NCBI GenBank assembly: GCA_040389445.1 | Contig: JAZJZX010000007.1 | Location: forward strand, 186,001-250,000 | DNA: 64,000 nucleotides | Direction: 5' to 3' | Origin: UBA5189 sp040389445 | GTDB lineage: Bacteria; Chloroflexota; Limnocylindria; Limnocylindrales; CSP1-4 | Shown: one piece after another, positions 42,952 through 50,816 of the stretch | How the letters are laid out: each line of letters begins with the position of its first letter | Position numbering within the stretch: position 1 is the stretch's first letter | Position numbers and translations under genes: made by a program | The notes under the pieces: model-generated | What the model saw: only the letters and a program-made list of their open reading frames with translations | The model's database searches: none | Told to the model about the DNA's origin: nothing

Positions 42952-43845
42952 ATGTACACAATCAAACAGGCTGCGGCCAGGAGCGGCGTCGGCGTATCTC
43001 TGCTCCGAGCTTGGGAACGGCGCTATGGCGTCGTGGTGCCGGCACGTACTGCCAGCGGCTATCGCCTGTATGACGATGCGTCGATCGACCGTCTGCGCGC
43101 GATGCGACAGCTGGTCGACGCGGGCCACACGGCGTCTCAGGCAGCGAATGCGGTGCTCAGCGCCCCAATCTCCCCGGCGAACCCGCCCGTCTCGAGGTTG
43201 GGCGGCCCCGGCGCCATGGGCGCCGATGGAGCCGAAATCGAGGTGTTCCTGGCGGCGGCCGCGAGCTACGACGTCATCGGGATCGAGTCGAGCCTCGATG
43301 CCTGCTTTTCAAGGGGCTCCTTCGAGAGCGTGATCGACGACCGGGTCCTGCCAACCGTCGCTGCACTCGGGACAGCCTGGGCATCCGGGCGGATCGACGT
43401 GGCTGCCGAGCACCTCGCGAGCGCAGCAGTCCAGCGCCGCCTGGCATGGCTGTTCGATGTGGGCGGGGCGCCAGGGGCGCGTCCCACGGTCGTCGTGGGA
43501 CTACCGCCTGAGAGTCGGCATGAGATCGGCACGCTGGCCTTCGCTGTCGCTCTGCGGCGGCAGGGCGTCAACGTGGTGTACCTCGGGCCTGACGTGCCGG
43601 TTTCTTCGTGGGTCCACGTGGTCGGGGAACATCCCGGATCGGCCGTCGTCATCGGGGTTGCTCGATCCGCCGATGCCGAGCCGGCGCGTGCCGTAGCAAC
43701 CGCCCTACTGGCTGCGATGCCCAAGATCATCGTCGCCGTGGGCGGACCCGCGGCTTCGATGGTGGCCGGTACGGGCGTTCGACTGCTCACCGAGCGCGTC
43801 GGGCGGGCTGCGCAGGAAGTCGCAGTGCTGCTCGGCGTCCGCTGA
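42952..43845 (+). CDS. MerR-type regulator with B12-binding domain, CarH/LitR-like photoreceptor
   Basis: A 297-residue protein. Residues 1-70: MerR helix-turn-helix (MYTIKQAAARSGVGVSLLRA, WERRYGV, SGYRLYDDASIDRLRAM). Residues 95-165: cobalamin-binding helix bundle with Trp143 and Glu153-His154 (AWASGRIDVAAEHLAS), the same W-x9-EH spacing as in CarH. Residues 178-297: B12 Rossmann fold with His190 (PPESRHEIGTLAFAVALRRQ, GVNVVYLGPDVP), the expected lower cobalt ligand. In CarH, adenosylcobalamin holds a DNA-binding tetramer that light breaks. So this is likely a green/blue-light-responsive repressor, transcribed away from heliorhodopsin. Confidence 0.92.
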   Translation: MYTIKQAAARSGVGVSLLRAWERRYGVVVPARTASGYRLYDDASIDRLRAMRQLVDAGHTASQAANAVLSAPISPANPPVSRLGGPGAMGADGAEIEVFLAAAASYDVIGIESSLDACFSRGSFESVIDDRVLPTVAALGTAWASGRIDVAAEHLASAAVQRRLAWLFDVGGAPGARPTVVVGLPPESRHEIGTLAFAVALRRQGVNVVYLGPDVPVSSWVHVVGEHPGSAVVIGVARSADAEPARAVATALLAAMPKIIVAVGGPAASMVAGTGVRLLTERVGRAAQEVAVLLGVR

Positions 43846-44244
43846 TCGGGCTGGACGGGGCACCCCGCGCAACTCAGATCGCAACTCGCATGCCAGATTG
43901 CACCTCATATGCCCAAATTGTGGGTCCGGGCGACCTGGCTCCACGGTGATGCCCTTCGCCGTCATACGAAGACCGGCGCGATGAGCGCAACGCGGGCATC
44001 AGGTCGGACGGGGCAGCGCGGGCTCGTATCACAGCGAAGGGCATCAGGTCGGACGGGGCAGCGCGGGCTCGTCCAAATGGTCATACGAGCACGCGTTGGG
44101 CCTTGAGGGCTGCCCTCTCGGCCTTGGGGGCTGCCTTGTGAGCGATTTTGGCCCGGAGGTTGGCCGCGCTCGCTAGGATTAGGAAACTCCCCGATTCCGG
44201 CCGGCCCGGAACCCGATCATCGCCCACAGCGCCAGGAGACTTCG
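43846..44244. other. Gene-free spacer before the SDR gene
   Basis: About 400 bp. It holds the 34-bp direct repeat below and two GTCATACGA words (43961, 44080). Frames here are low-complexity and read through the repeats in one frame only by chance. No gene is supported. Confidence 0.6.
43994..44072. repeat. 34-bp direct repeat, two copies, 45-bp period
   Basis: Identical copies starting GGGCATCAGGTCGGACGGGG at 43994-44027 and 44039-44072, separated by 11 bp. Confidence 0.85.
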
Positions 44245-45012
44245 ATGCGACTCAAGGACAAGGTTTCCATCATCACGGGCGGTGGCTCCGGCATGGGCCG
44301 GGTCGCATCGCTCATGTTCGCGGCCGAAGGGGCGAAGGTCGTCGTGGCCGAGTTCAACGACGTTGCCGGCGAGGAAACCGTGCGGCTCGTCCGCGAGGCC
44401 GGCGGCGAGGCGAGCTTCGTGAAGACGAATGTCGCGGACGAGGCCTCCGCGAAGGGGATGGTCGACCATGCGGTCGCAACCTACGGGCGAGTCGACGTCC
44501 TGTACAACAACGCCGGGATCATGCCCGAGGCGGATCACTCGGTCATCGACACGTCGGTGGATGACTGGGATCGGGTCATGGCGGTCAACGTCCGGGGCGT
44601 CTTCCTCGGCTGCAAGTACGCCATTCCGGTGATGGTCGAGCAGGGCTCGGGCTCCATCATCAACATCTCGAGTTTCGTGGCGATCATGGGTTGCTCGAAC
44701 CCGCAGGACGCCTATACCGCATCGAAGGGTGCGGTGCTCGCCCTCACCAAGTCGCTGGCCGTCCAGTTCGCCCCGAAGGGCGTCCGGACAAACGCCATCT
44801 GCCCCGGGCCGGTGGAAACGCCTCTGCTCATGGACTGGCTCGTGAAGGACGAGGATGCCAAGCGGATTCGGCTGAATCGCAACCCGACGGGTCGATTCGG
44901 CAAGCCCGAGGAAATCGTCGCGATGGGCATCTATCTCGCGAGCGATGAATCTCGCTGGACGAACGGCGCATCGATGGTGATCGACGGCGGCATCACGGTG
45001 AACTACTTCTAG
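44245..45012 (+). CDS. Short-chain dehydrogenase/reductase (SDR)
   Basis: A 255-residue classical SDR: VSIITGGGSGMGRVASLMFA (TGxxxGxG), NNAGI, ISSFVAIMG with the catalytic Ser, YTASKGAVLALTKSLA (YxxxK) and GPVETPLL. C-terminal DGGITVNYF. Substrate unknown. ATG 44245 follows AGGAG. A GC-rich inverted repeat follows its stop (GGTTCC 45013 / GGAACC 45037). Confidence 0.92.
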   Translation: MRLKDKVSIITGGGSGMGRVASLMFAAEGAKVVVAEFNDVAGEETVRLVREAGGEASFVKTNVADEASAKGMVDHAVATYGRVDVLYNNAGIMPEADHSVIDTSVDDWDRVMAVNVRGVFLGCKYAIPVMVEQGSGSIINISSFVAIMGCSNPQDAYTASKGAVLALTKSLAVQFAPKGVRTNAICPGPVETPLLMDWLVKDEDAKRIRLNRNPTGRFGKPEEIVAMGIYLASDESRWTNGASMVIDGGITVNYF

Positions 45013-45059
45013 GGTTCCGGGCCGCGCTGCGCGCCGGGAACCGCGGCCAGTCCGGCATC

Positions 45060-46778
45060 GTGAGCGAGACACTCGCATTCATCCTCGATGTCGGGGTGGC
45101 CACGGCGGCGGCCCTGCTCGGCGGAGCCCTGCTGCGGCGCCTCGGCCAGCCACCGCTGGTGGGATACCTGCTCGCGGGGATCGCGATCGGCCCGTTCACG
45201 CCCGGCTTCAGCGGTGACGTCGAGCGGATCAGCGTCCTGGCGGAAGTCGGCGTGGTCCTGCTCGTGTTCGCCCTGGGCGTGGAATTCTCCCTCCGCGAGC
45301 TGTACGCGGTCCGCAAGGTCGCCGTTGGAGCGGCCCTGGCCCAGATCCTGATCTCGATCCTTGGGGGCACGCTCCTCGGGATCGCCGTCGGCCTCGAGCC
45401 GGGTGCCGCTTTCATCGTCGGCGCCGTGATCGCGATCTCCTCCACGCTCGTGGTCGCGAAGACGCTCGCTGATCGCGGGGAGCTGGACAGCATCCACGGC
45501 AGGAATGCCATCGGCTGGATGATCGTCCAGGACGTTGCGACGATCGTGCTCATCGTGGCCCTGCCGGCGCTCGCCGCGGATCAACTCTCGGTCACCCCGA
45601 TCCTCCTCGCGCTGGGAAAGGGGGCGCTGTTCCTCCTGATCGCCTTCGTTGTCGGCACACGCGTGTTGCCCGTCGCCTTTGCCGCGGTCGCGCGGCTCGG
45701 ATCGCCGGAGCTGTTCCTGCTTGCCGTCGTTTCGACGGCGCTGCTCACCGCATTCGTCTCGAGTGCCGTGTTCGGCCTGTCGCTCGCCCTCGGCGCGTTC
45801 GTGGCCGGTGTGCTGGTGTCGGAATCCGATCTCTCCTACCAGGCTGCAGCGGAGGTCATTCCGTTCCGGGATCTGTTCGCGGTGCTGTTCTTCGTGGCGG
45901 TCGGGATGCTCGTCGATCCGAGGGCCCTCGCCTCACAGGCTCCGCTGGTCGCGTTGCTCACGGTGGTGGCCGTGATCGGCAAGGGCGTCCTGTCCGCGGT
46001 CCTGGCGCGCCTGTTCGGGCTTCCAACCCGATCGGCAATCCTGCTCGGCGCGTCGATCGCCCAGGTCGGTGAGTTCAGCCTGATCATCGCGGCGGACTCG
46101 AGTCGCCTCGGTCTCCTCGACGACGCGACCTACAACGTCATCCTTGCCACGACCATCGCCAGCATCGTCGCATCAGGTCCGACCCGTCGATTCGCGGACG
46201 CAGTTGCCTCCCGCCTGGAGCACCGGGCAACCGATCGGTGGGCCGAACGGAACTTCGGTGAAGCCCCGGCTGCAGGCGATGTGCCCGCGGTCGAGGTCGC
46301 CGAGCCGAGGCGTCGTCGCGTCGTGGTTGCCGGCTCAGGACGCGTCGGCCGGATCGTGGTCCGCGCCGTGCAGGCCAGGTCATTCTCCTGCCTGGTCATC
46401 GATCGGGATCGAATCAGGCTCGACGAGATGGCGGCTCTCGGTGCCGAGATCCTGTACGGGGACGCCGCCCGGCCCGAGATCCTTCAGCGGGCCGACCTGG
46501 ATCGGGCCGTCGTCCTGGTCATCGCCATCGGGGACCCGCTCACCGCCCACCTCGTTGCCGAGCGTGCGCATCATCTGAATCCGCACCTGATGATCGCGTC
46601 ACGGGCTCGCGGCGTCCGACAGGCCTCGGACCTTCGAGCGGCCGGCGTCCATCACCTCGCCGATCCGGACAACGAGGCCGCAATCGACCTCGCCCGCCAC
46701 GCGCTTCAGCGGATGGGCGTGTCCGGCCCCGAGCTGACCGCCATCACGATCAACCTGCGCCGCGACGCCTACCGCTGA
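45060..46778 (+). CDS. CPA2 cation/proton antiporter with RCK (TrkA-N) domain
   Basis: A 572-residue protein: about 12 helices in the first 390 residues (GGALLRRLGQPPLVGYLLAG, GVEFSLRELYAVRKV, FGLSLALGAFVAGVLVSESD), then a Rossmann RCK domain (RRRVVVAGSGRVGRIVVRAV, EILYGDAARPEILQRADL). KefB/YbaL-type potassium efflux or sodium/proton exchange. GTG 45060. Confidence 0.92.
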   Translation: MSETLAFILDVGVATAAALLGGALLRRLGQPPLVGYLLAGIAIGPFTPGFSGDVERISVLAEVGVVLLVFALGVEFSLRELYAVRKVAVGAALAQILISILGGTLLGIAVGLEPGAAFIVGAVIAISSTLVVAKTLADRGELDSIHGRNAIGWMIVQDVATIVLIVALPALAADQLSVTPILLALGKGALFLLIAFVVGTRVLPVAFAAVARLGSPELFLLAVVSTALLTAFVSSAVFGLSLALGAFVAGVLVSESDLSYQAAAEVIPFRDLFAVLFFVAVGMLVDPRALASQAPLVALLTVVAVIGKGVLSAVLARLFGLPTRSAILLGASIAQVGEFSLIIAADSSRLGLLDDATYNVILATTIASIVASGPTRRFADAVASRLEHRATDRWAERNFGEAPAAGDVPAVEVAEPRRRRVVVAGSGRVGRIVVRAVQARSFSCLVIDRDRIRLDEMAALGAEILYGDAARPEILQRADLDRAVVLVIAIGDPLTAHLVAERAHHLNPHLMIASRARGVRQASDLRAAGVHHLADPDNEAAIDLARHALQRMGVSGPELTAITINLRRDAYR

Positions 46779-46865
46779 TCGGTCGCCTTAGAAACCAACG
46801 TTCTCGCCTCCCAATGCCAGTGCCGGGACCACCTTCCAGTCCGCCTCCAATCGTGGAGTGGTATC

Positions 46866-46884
46866 TATATCGCGTTACGATACA
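46866..46884. promoter_or_regulatory. TATATCG-N5-CGATACA palindrome (site 4)
   Basis: TATATCG, 5 bp (CGTTA), CGATACA: one mismatch to a perfect palindrome. It lies 120 bp before the aldehyde dehydrogenase ATG in the 225-bp spacer after the antiporter gene. Fourth copy of the element. Confidence 0.65.
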
Positions 46885-47003
46885 GCGGCCCACGAGTTCG
46901 TCAAGCCCGGTTCTGGGCAGGGGCGGCGTATCATCGCCGAACGTCCACCGGCTCCTCGGCGCACGGCTGTCTCGGCCGCGCCGATCACATTCGAGGTTTT
47001 TTG

Positions 47004-48482
47004 ATGACCCTTGACCAGACCGCGTCCGCCATCAGCTCGATGAAGATGATGATCGGCGGCCAGTCCGTCGACGCAGCCGACGGGCAGTCCTTCGAGATCG
47101 TGAACCCGGCAACGGGTGCCGTCATTGCGACCGCTCCGCTCGGCGGCAAGACCGACGTGGACCTTGCGGTCGCGGCAGCCCAGAAGGCGTTCGAGGACCC
47201 GAAGGGCTGGGCGAACTGGGCCGCCGGCAAGCGCGGGCGAACGCTGGCCAAGTTCGCGGCCCTGATCAAGGACAAGAGCGAGGAGCTCGCCTGGCTGGAG
47301 ACGCGTAACGTGGGCAAGCCGATCGGCTCTTCCCGCGGTGAGATCATCGGCGCCAGCCTCGTCTTCGACTACTACGCCGGGGCCGCGAACAAGGTGTTCG
47401 GGCAGACCATCCCGGTTTCCAAGCCAGGCCTGGACCTGACCCTGCGCGAGCCGATCGGCGTCGTGGGGCTCATCGTGCCCTGGAACTTCCCGCTCCTCAT
47501 GGCCAGCTGGAAGCTCGGGCCGGCGCTCGCCGCCGGCAATACCTGCATCCTCAAGCCGGCCAGCCTGTCCCCGATGACCGCGCTGCGGATCGGGGAGCTG
47601 GCGCTCGAAGCCGGGATCCCGGCCGGCGTCCTGAACGTGGTCACGGGTCCCGGCGGCACGGCGGGGGCGGCGATCGCGGGCCATCCCGGCATCGGCAAGG
47701 TCGCCTTCACCGGCGAGACCACGACCGGCCAGGAGATCATGCGCCTCGCCTCGAACAACGTGAAGAAGATCAGCCTGGAGCTCGGGGGCAAGAGCCCCAA
47801 CGTGATCTATGCCGACGCCGACCTCGAGCGCTTCGCATCGGAATCGCCGTACTCGGTCTTCGACAACTGCGGACAGGACTGCTGTGCGCGAAGCCGGATC
47901 CTCGTCGAACGATCGGTCCACGACCAGGTCGTCGAGCTCTTCGCGGCGGCGACCCGCAAGGTCAAGGTCGGCAATCCCGAGGACGAGACGACCGAGGTCG
48001 GGACGCTCGTCAGCTTCAAGCAACGCGACCGCGTCCGCGACTACATCGAGATCGGCCTGTCCGAGGGCGCGAACCTCGTGGTCGGCGGCGATGCCCCGGA
48101 TGATGCGGCCCTGGCCGACGGTGCCTACCTCATGCCGGCCGTCTTCGACGCCGTCGACAACGACATGCGCATCGCCCGCGAGGAGATCTTCGGACCGGTC
48201 GTCTCGATCATCCCGTTTGACACGGAGGAGGAGGCGATCCGCCTCGCCAACGCGACACCGTACGGCTTGTCCGGTTCGATCTGGAGCCGCGACATCGGCA
48301 AGGCGCTGCGGACGGCCAAGGGCATCCAGGCCGGCGTCCTGTCGATCAACTCGAACAGCAGCGTCCACACCGAGGCGCCGTTCGGCGGCTACAAGATGTC
48401 CGGCATCGGGCGCGAGCTCGGGATGTCCGCCATCGAGTTGTACACCGAGACCAAGAACATCTTCATCGACATTCGGCCGTAG
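47004..48482 (+). CDS. Aldehyde dehydrogenase (betaine/aminobutyraldehyde type)
   Basis: A 492-residue NAD(P)-dependent enzyme: GLIVPWNFPLLMASWKLGPA, KPASLSPMTALRIGEL, catalytic Glu in SLELGGKSPN and catalytic Cys in FDNCGQDCCARSRI; C-terminal PFGGYKMSGIGRELG. FDNCGQDCC is characteristic of betaine-aldehyde/gamma-aminobutyraldehyde dehydrogenases. ATG 47004 follows GAGG; an in-frame TTG precedes it. Could act with the amine permease and glutamine synthetase genes in amine catabolism. Confidence 0.92.
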   Translation: MTLDQTASAISSMKMMIGGQSVDAADGQSFEIVNPATGAVIATAPLGGKTDVDLAVAAAQKAFEDPKGWANWAAGKRGRTLAKFAALIKDKSEELAWLETRNVGKPIGSSRGEIIGASLVFDYYAGAANKVFGQTIPVSKPGLDLTLREPIGVVGLIVPWNFPLLMASWKLGPALAAGNTCILKPASLSPMTALRIGELALEAGIPAGVLNVVTGPGGTAGAAIAGHPGIGKVAFTGETTTGQEIMRLASNNVKKISLELGGKSPNVIYADADLERFASESPYSVFDNCGQDCCARSRILVERSVHDQVVELFAAATRKVKVGNPEDETTEVGTLVSFKQRDRVRDYIEIGLSEGANLVVGGDAPDDAALADGAYLMPAVFDAVDNDMRIAREEIFGPVVSIIPFDTEEEAIRLANATPYGLSGSIWSRDIGKALRTAKGIQAGVLSINSNSSVHTEAPFGGYKMSGIGRELGMSAIELYTETKNIFIDIRP

Positions 48483-48491
48483 CCGGGAGAG

Positions 48492-49196
48492 ATGAACGTG
48501 CGGCGCCCGCCGACTCCCGAGTCGGACGACGAGCTCGCGATCTTCGTCGAAGACCCGCCCAGGGCAGTCGATTTCGCGCCACGAGCCATGCGCCCGGGAA
48601 GTCGTGGCCGCCTGACGGCCGCGGCGTGGGCGACCGTGGTCGTCATGGTGGTGGGGATCGGACTCCTTGCGCGTGAATCCACGATCGAGTCGCCGACCAG
48701 AGACGCTGCGGGCGTCGCCGCCCAGCGATCCGGCTCGGCCGCGGGACCTGCCGGCTCCGCCCAGCGATCCGGCTCGGTCGCGGGACCTGGCGGCTCGGCC
48801 GCCCCGCATTGGCCGCCGCTACGGCAAACCGCGGTAACACCGCCCGCCATTCACCTGCGCCAGCCGGCGCCCGCAGGCGTGGAATTGTCCACGGCGCGAG
48901 TCGATGTCGAAGGTTCGGTGCTCGTTCACGCCGCGCGTGTTGACATCGTGTTGCAGGCCAGCGGCAGCCGTACGCTCGGCCATGCCTCGACCGACGTCAC
49001 CGATGCGAACGGCGGCATCCGTCCGGAGCGAGCACCCACGTTCCGCGCCATGTTTGATCTGCCCGCGTCAGTCGTCGGTGAAACCGTATGGGTCGTGGTC
49101 ACGGCCTACGACACTGGGGGCCGGGAACTTGGTGGGACGCGCCGGGCAATCTCGGTAGCGCTTCGAGCCGAACAGCTGCCACCGTCGGTTTCCTGA
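48492..49196 (+). CDS. Membrane-anchored protein with C-terminal Ig-like (Gmad2-like) domain
   Basis: A 234-residue protein: cytoplasmic head (residues 1-40), one helix (AAWATVVVMVVGIGLLA), a repeat linker (QRSGSAAGPAGSA, QRSGSVAGPGGSA) and a beta domain from about residue 120 (VDVEGSVLVHAARVDIVLQA, TFRAMFDLPASVVGETVWVV). The beta domain resembles Gmad2/spore-germination Ig-like folds. ATG 48492, 9 nt after the dehydrogenase stop. Confidence 0.62.
   Translation: MNVRRPPTPESDDELAIFVEDPPRAVDFAPRAMRPGSRGRLTAAAWATVVVMVVGIGLLARESTIESPTRDAAGVAAQRSGSAAGPAGSAQRSGSVAGPGGSAAPHWPPLRQTAVTPPAIHLRQPAPAGVELSTARVDVEGSVLVHAARVDIVLQASGSRTLGHASTDVTDANGGIRPERAPTFRAMFDLPASVVGETVWVVVTAYDTGGRELGGTRRAISVALRAEQLPPSVS
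48721..48798. repeat. 39-bp in-frame tandem repeat, two copies
   Basis: Two near-identical 39-bp units (48721-48759 and 48760-48798) beginning CCCAGCGATCCGGCTCGG encode the 13-residue linker repeat of the membrane protein. Confidence 0.88.
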
Positions 49197-49207
49197 CGAA
49201 CGCCGGC

Positions 49208-49249
49208 GAGTTCGCCGCCAGGGAGTTCGCCGCCAGGGAGTTCGCCGCC
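49208..49249. repeat. 15-bp tandem repeat between converging genes
   Basis: GAGTTCGCCGCCAGG occurs at 49208 and 49223, with a partial third copy at 49238. It fills the gap between the membrane protein and the Nudix gene. Confidence 0.85.
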
Positions 49250-49876
49250 TTATCTCCCGACCGCGAACGCCGGCGCTCGCAGCTCCGGGTGGCGGCGGGC
49301 GAGCCAGTCCACGAGCGCCCAGTAGGTCGTCTTGAAGGCGAGGCCGGACCACGGGATCGAATCGGGCGCGAACGCCCGGATCTCCAGCGCCTCGGGCGTG
49401 GGTGCCGCGACGCCCCCGACGATGCTGGCCTCCAGGACGAGGACCACGACCGCCGCTTCGAGGCGTGTGTAGAGACCCACGATCTCGCCCGGTCGAATGG
49501 TGAGGCCGGTCTCTTCCAGCGTCTCGCGGACCGCCGCCTCGCTGATCGACTCGTCCACCTCGAGGAATCCGCCCGGTTGCGCCCACGCGCCGAGGCCGGG
49601 CTCGATGCCGCGGCGCAGGAGGATCAGCCGGCCGTCGTCGGTCACCGGCAGCGCCGTCACCACAAGACGAGGATTGACGTACGCGATATGCCCGCACGAA
49701 GGGCAGCTGGACCGATGCCGATCCTCGCCCGCAACGACGCCATGACGCAGCTCCGCCCCGCAACGGGAGCAGTACCGCAGCGAGGCCGCGATCCACTCGG
49801 GGACGCCGCGCCCTGATTCGATGTCCGTGGACCGGGCGTCCGGCCCGCGCTCCCCGCGATCGGCGGCTCGGGTCAC
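49250..49876 (-). CDS. Nudix hydrolase with zinc ribbon
   Basis: A 208-residue protein: zinc ribbon YCSRCGAEL ... CPSCGHIAYVNPR, then the Nudix domain with the box GGFLEVDESISEAAVRETLE, ETGL. The zinc ribbon plus Nudix layout resembles NudC-type NADH pyrophosphatases without their N-terminal domain. GTG 49876 overlaps the upstream stop by 4 nt (GTGA), so longer starts are rejected. Confidence 0.88.
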   Translation of the reverse strand: MTRAADRGERGPDARSTDIESGRGVPEWIAASLRYCSRCGAELRHGVVAGEDRHRSSCPSCGHIAYVNPRLVVTALPVTDDGRLILLRRGIEPGLGAWAQPGGFLEVDESISEAAVRETLEETGLTIRPGEIVGLYTRLEAAVVVLVLEASIVGGVAAPTPEALEIRAFAPDSIPWSGLAFKTTYWALVDWLARRHPELRAPAFAVGR

Positions 49877-50283
49877 GCGCGCAGCGCCAGGACCGCCGCG
49901 GCGGCGAACACGAGGATCCCCAGGCCCGACGCCGCGAGCCATGCCAGCCGGAACAATCCGCGATTGCGATTGATCGGCATCCATGCCCAGGCCGATCGCC
50001 AGATCCGGAGCGACGCGTCGGCCGTGGTGAGGATCAGGATCGGCGCAGCGACGAGGATGCACAGCTTGACCAGCGGGCTGCCCAGCGTCGAACCCGTTTC
50101 GAGGGCCGTGATCGCGACCGCGCCGGCCACCAGCGCGATCGCGGAGAGGTTGATGTACTGGGCCTGAAGCGGTGTCGGCGCGGTTTCGGGGATCGCGCGG
50201 GGCGATTGGGTGCCGCTCGCCGGCCCGGAAACGAGCGTCGTCTGCTCGGAACCAGGGCTCGTCTGCCGTTCGAGGACCGGCAT
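49873..50283 (-). CDS. Small membrane protein near purE
   Basis: A 136-residue protein with three hydrophobic helices (YINLSAIALVAGAVAITAL, LVKLCILVAAPILILTTA, LAWLAASGLGILVFAAAAVL) after a polar N-terminus. GGGAGG precedes ATG 50283. It follows purE by 29 bp. No family recognised. Confidence 0.68.
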   Translation of the reverse strand: MPVLERQTSPGSEQTTLVSGPASGTQSPRAIPETAPTPLQAQYINLSAIALVAGAVAITALETGSTLGSPLVKLCILVAAPILILTTADASLRIWRSAWAWMPINRNRGLFRLAWLAASGLGILVFAAAAVLALRA

Positions 50284-50312
50284 GCCCGCCTCCCAGCGAG
50301 GATCATCCACGG

Positions 50313-50816
50313 CTAGTCGTCGGCGGCCGCGTTCGAAGGGTCGTCCATGACCATGCGCGTCTGATCCTCGCGATAGCCGACCAGGCGCCGGGCCAGCGCC
50401 GGATCCGACAGCGCCAGGATCTCGATCGCGAGGATCGCGGCATTCTCCGCATTCCCGATGGCGACGGTGGCAACCGGAATGCCGCGCGGCATCTGCACGA
50501 TGGACAGCAGCGAATCCAGACCGCCGAGGTGCTGCGTCGGGATGGGCACGCCAATCACGGGAAGCGTCGTCTTGGACGCCAGCATGCCGGGGAGATGCGC
50601 CGCGCCACCGGCCCCCGCGATCAGCACGCGGATTCCACGACCGGCCGCGCCCTCCGCGTAGGCGAACAGATGATCGGGACTCCGATGCGCAGAAACCACC
50701 CGGAGTTCGCAGGGCACGTCGAGCATCTCGAGGAGGGCCGTGGCCCGTTCGAGAATCGGGAAGTCGGAGCGGCTCCCGCCCACGACACCGACCGCTGGGC
50801 CCTTGTCCGCCATCAC
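50313..50816 (-). CDS. purE: N5-carboxyaminoimidazole ribonucleotide mutase PurE
   Basis: A 167-residue PurE: VGVVGGSRSDFPILERATAL (SGSxSD-like, here GGSRSD), VVSAHRSPDHLFAYA, IAGAGGAAHLPGMLASKT, GVPIPTQHLGGLDSLLSIVQ, PVATVAIGNAENAA. It moves the carboxyl group from N5-CAIR to CAIR in purine synthesis. Start at GTG 50816 or ATG 50813, overlapping the purK stop. Confidence 0.95.
   Translation of the reverse strand: MMADKGPAVGVVGGSRSDFPILERATALLEMLDVPCELRVVSAHRSPDHLFAYAEGAAGRGIRVLIAGAGGAAHLPGMLASKTTLPVIGVPIPTQHLGGLDSLLSIVQMPRGIPVATVAIGNAENAAILAIEILALSDPALARRLVGYREDQTRMVMDDPSNAAADD

Noticed and set aside
43909..44106. 65-residue frame after the CarH-like gene
   Set aside because: It reads the 34-bp direct repeat (RASGRTGQRGLV twice), lacks an RBS and has no homology signal.
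45013..45042. Rho-independent terminator after the SDR gene
   Set aside because: The 6-bp inverted repeat has a long GC-rich loop and no T-tract; not strong enough to list as a terminator.
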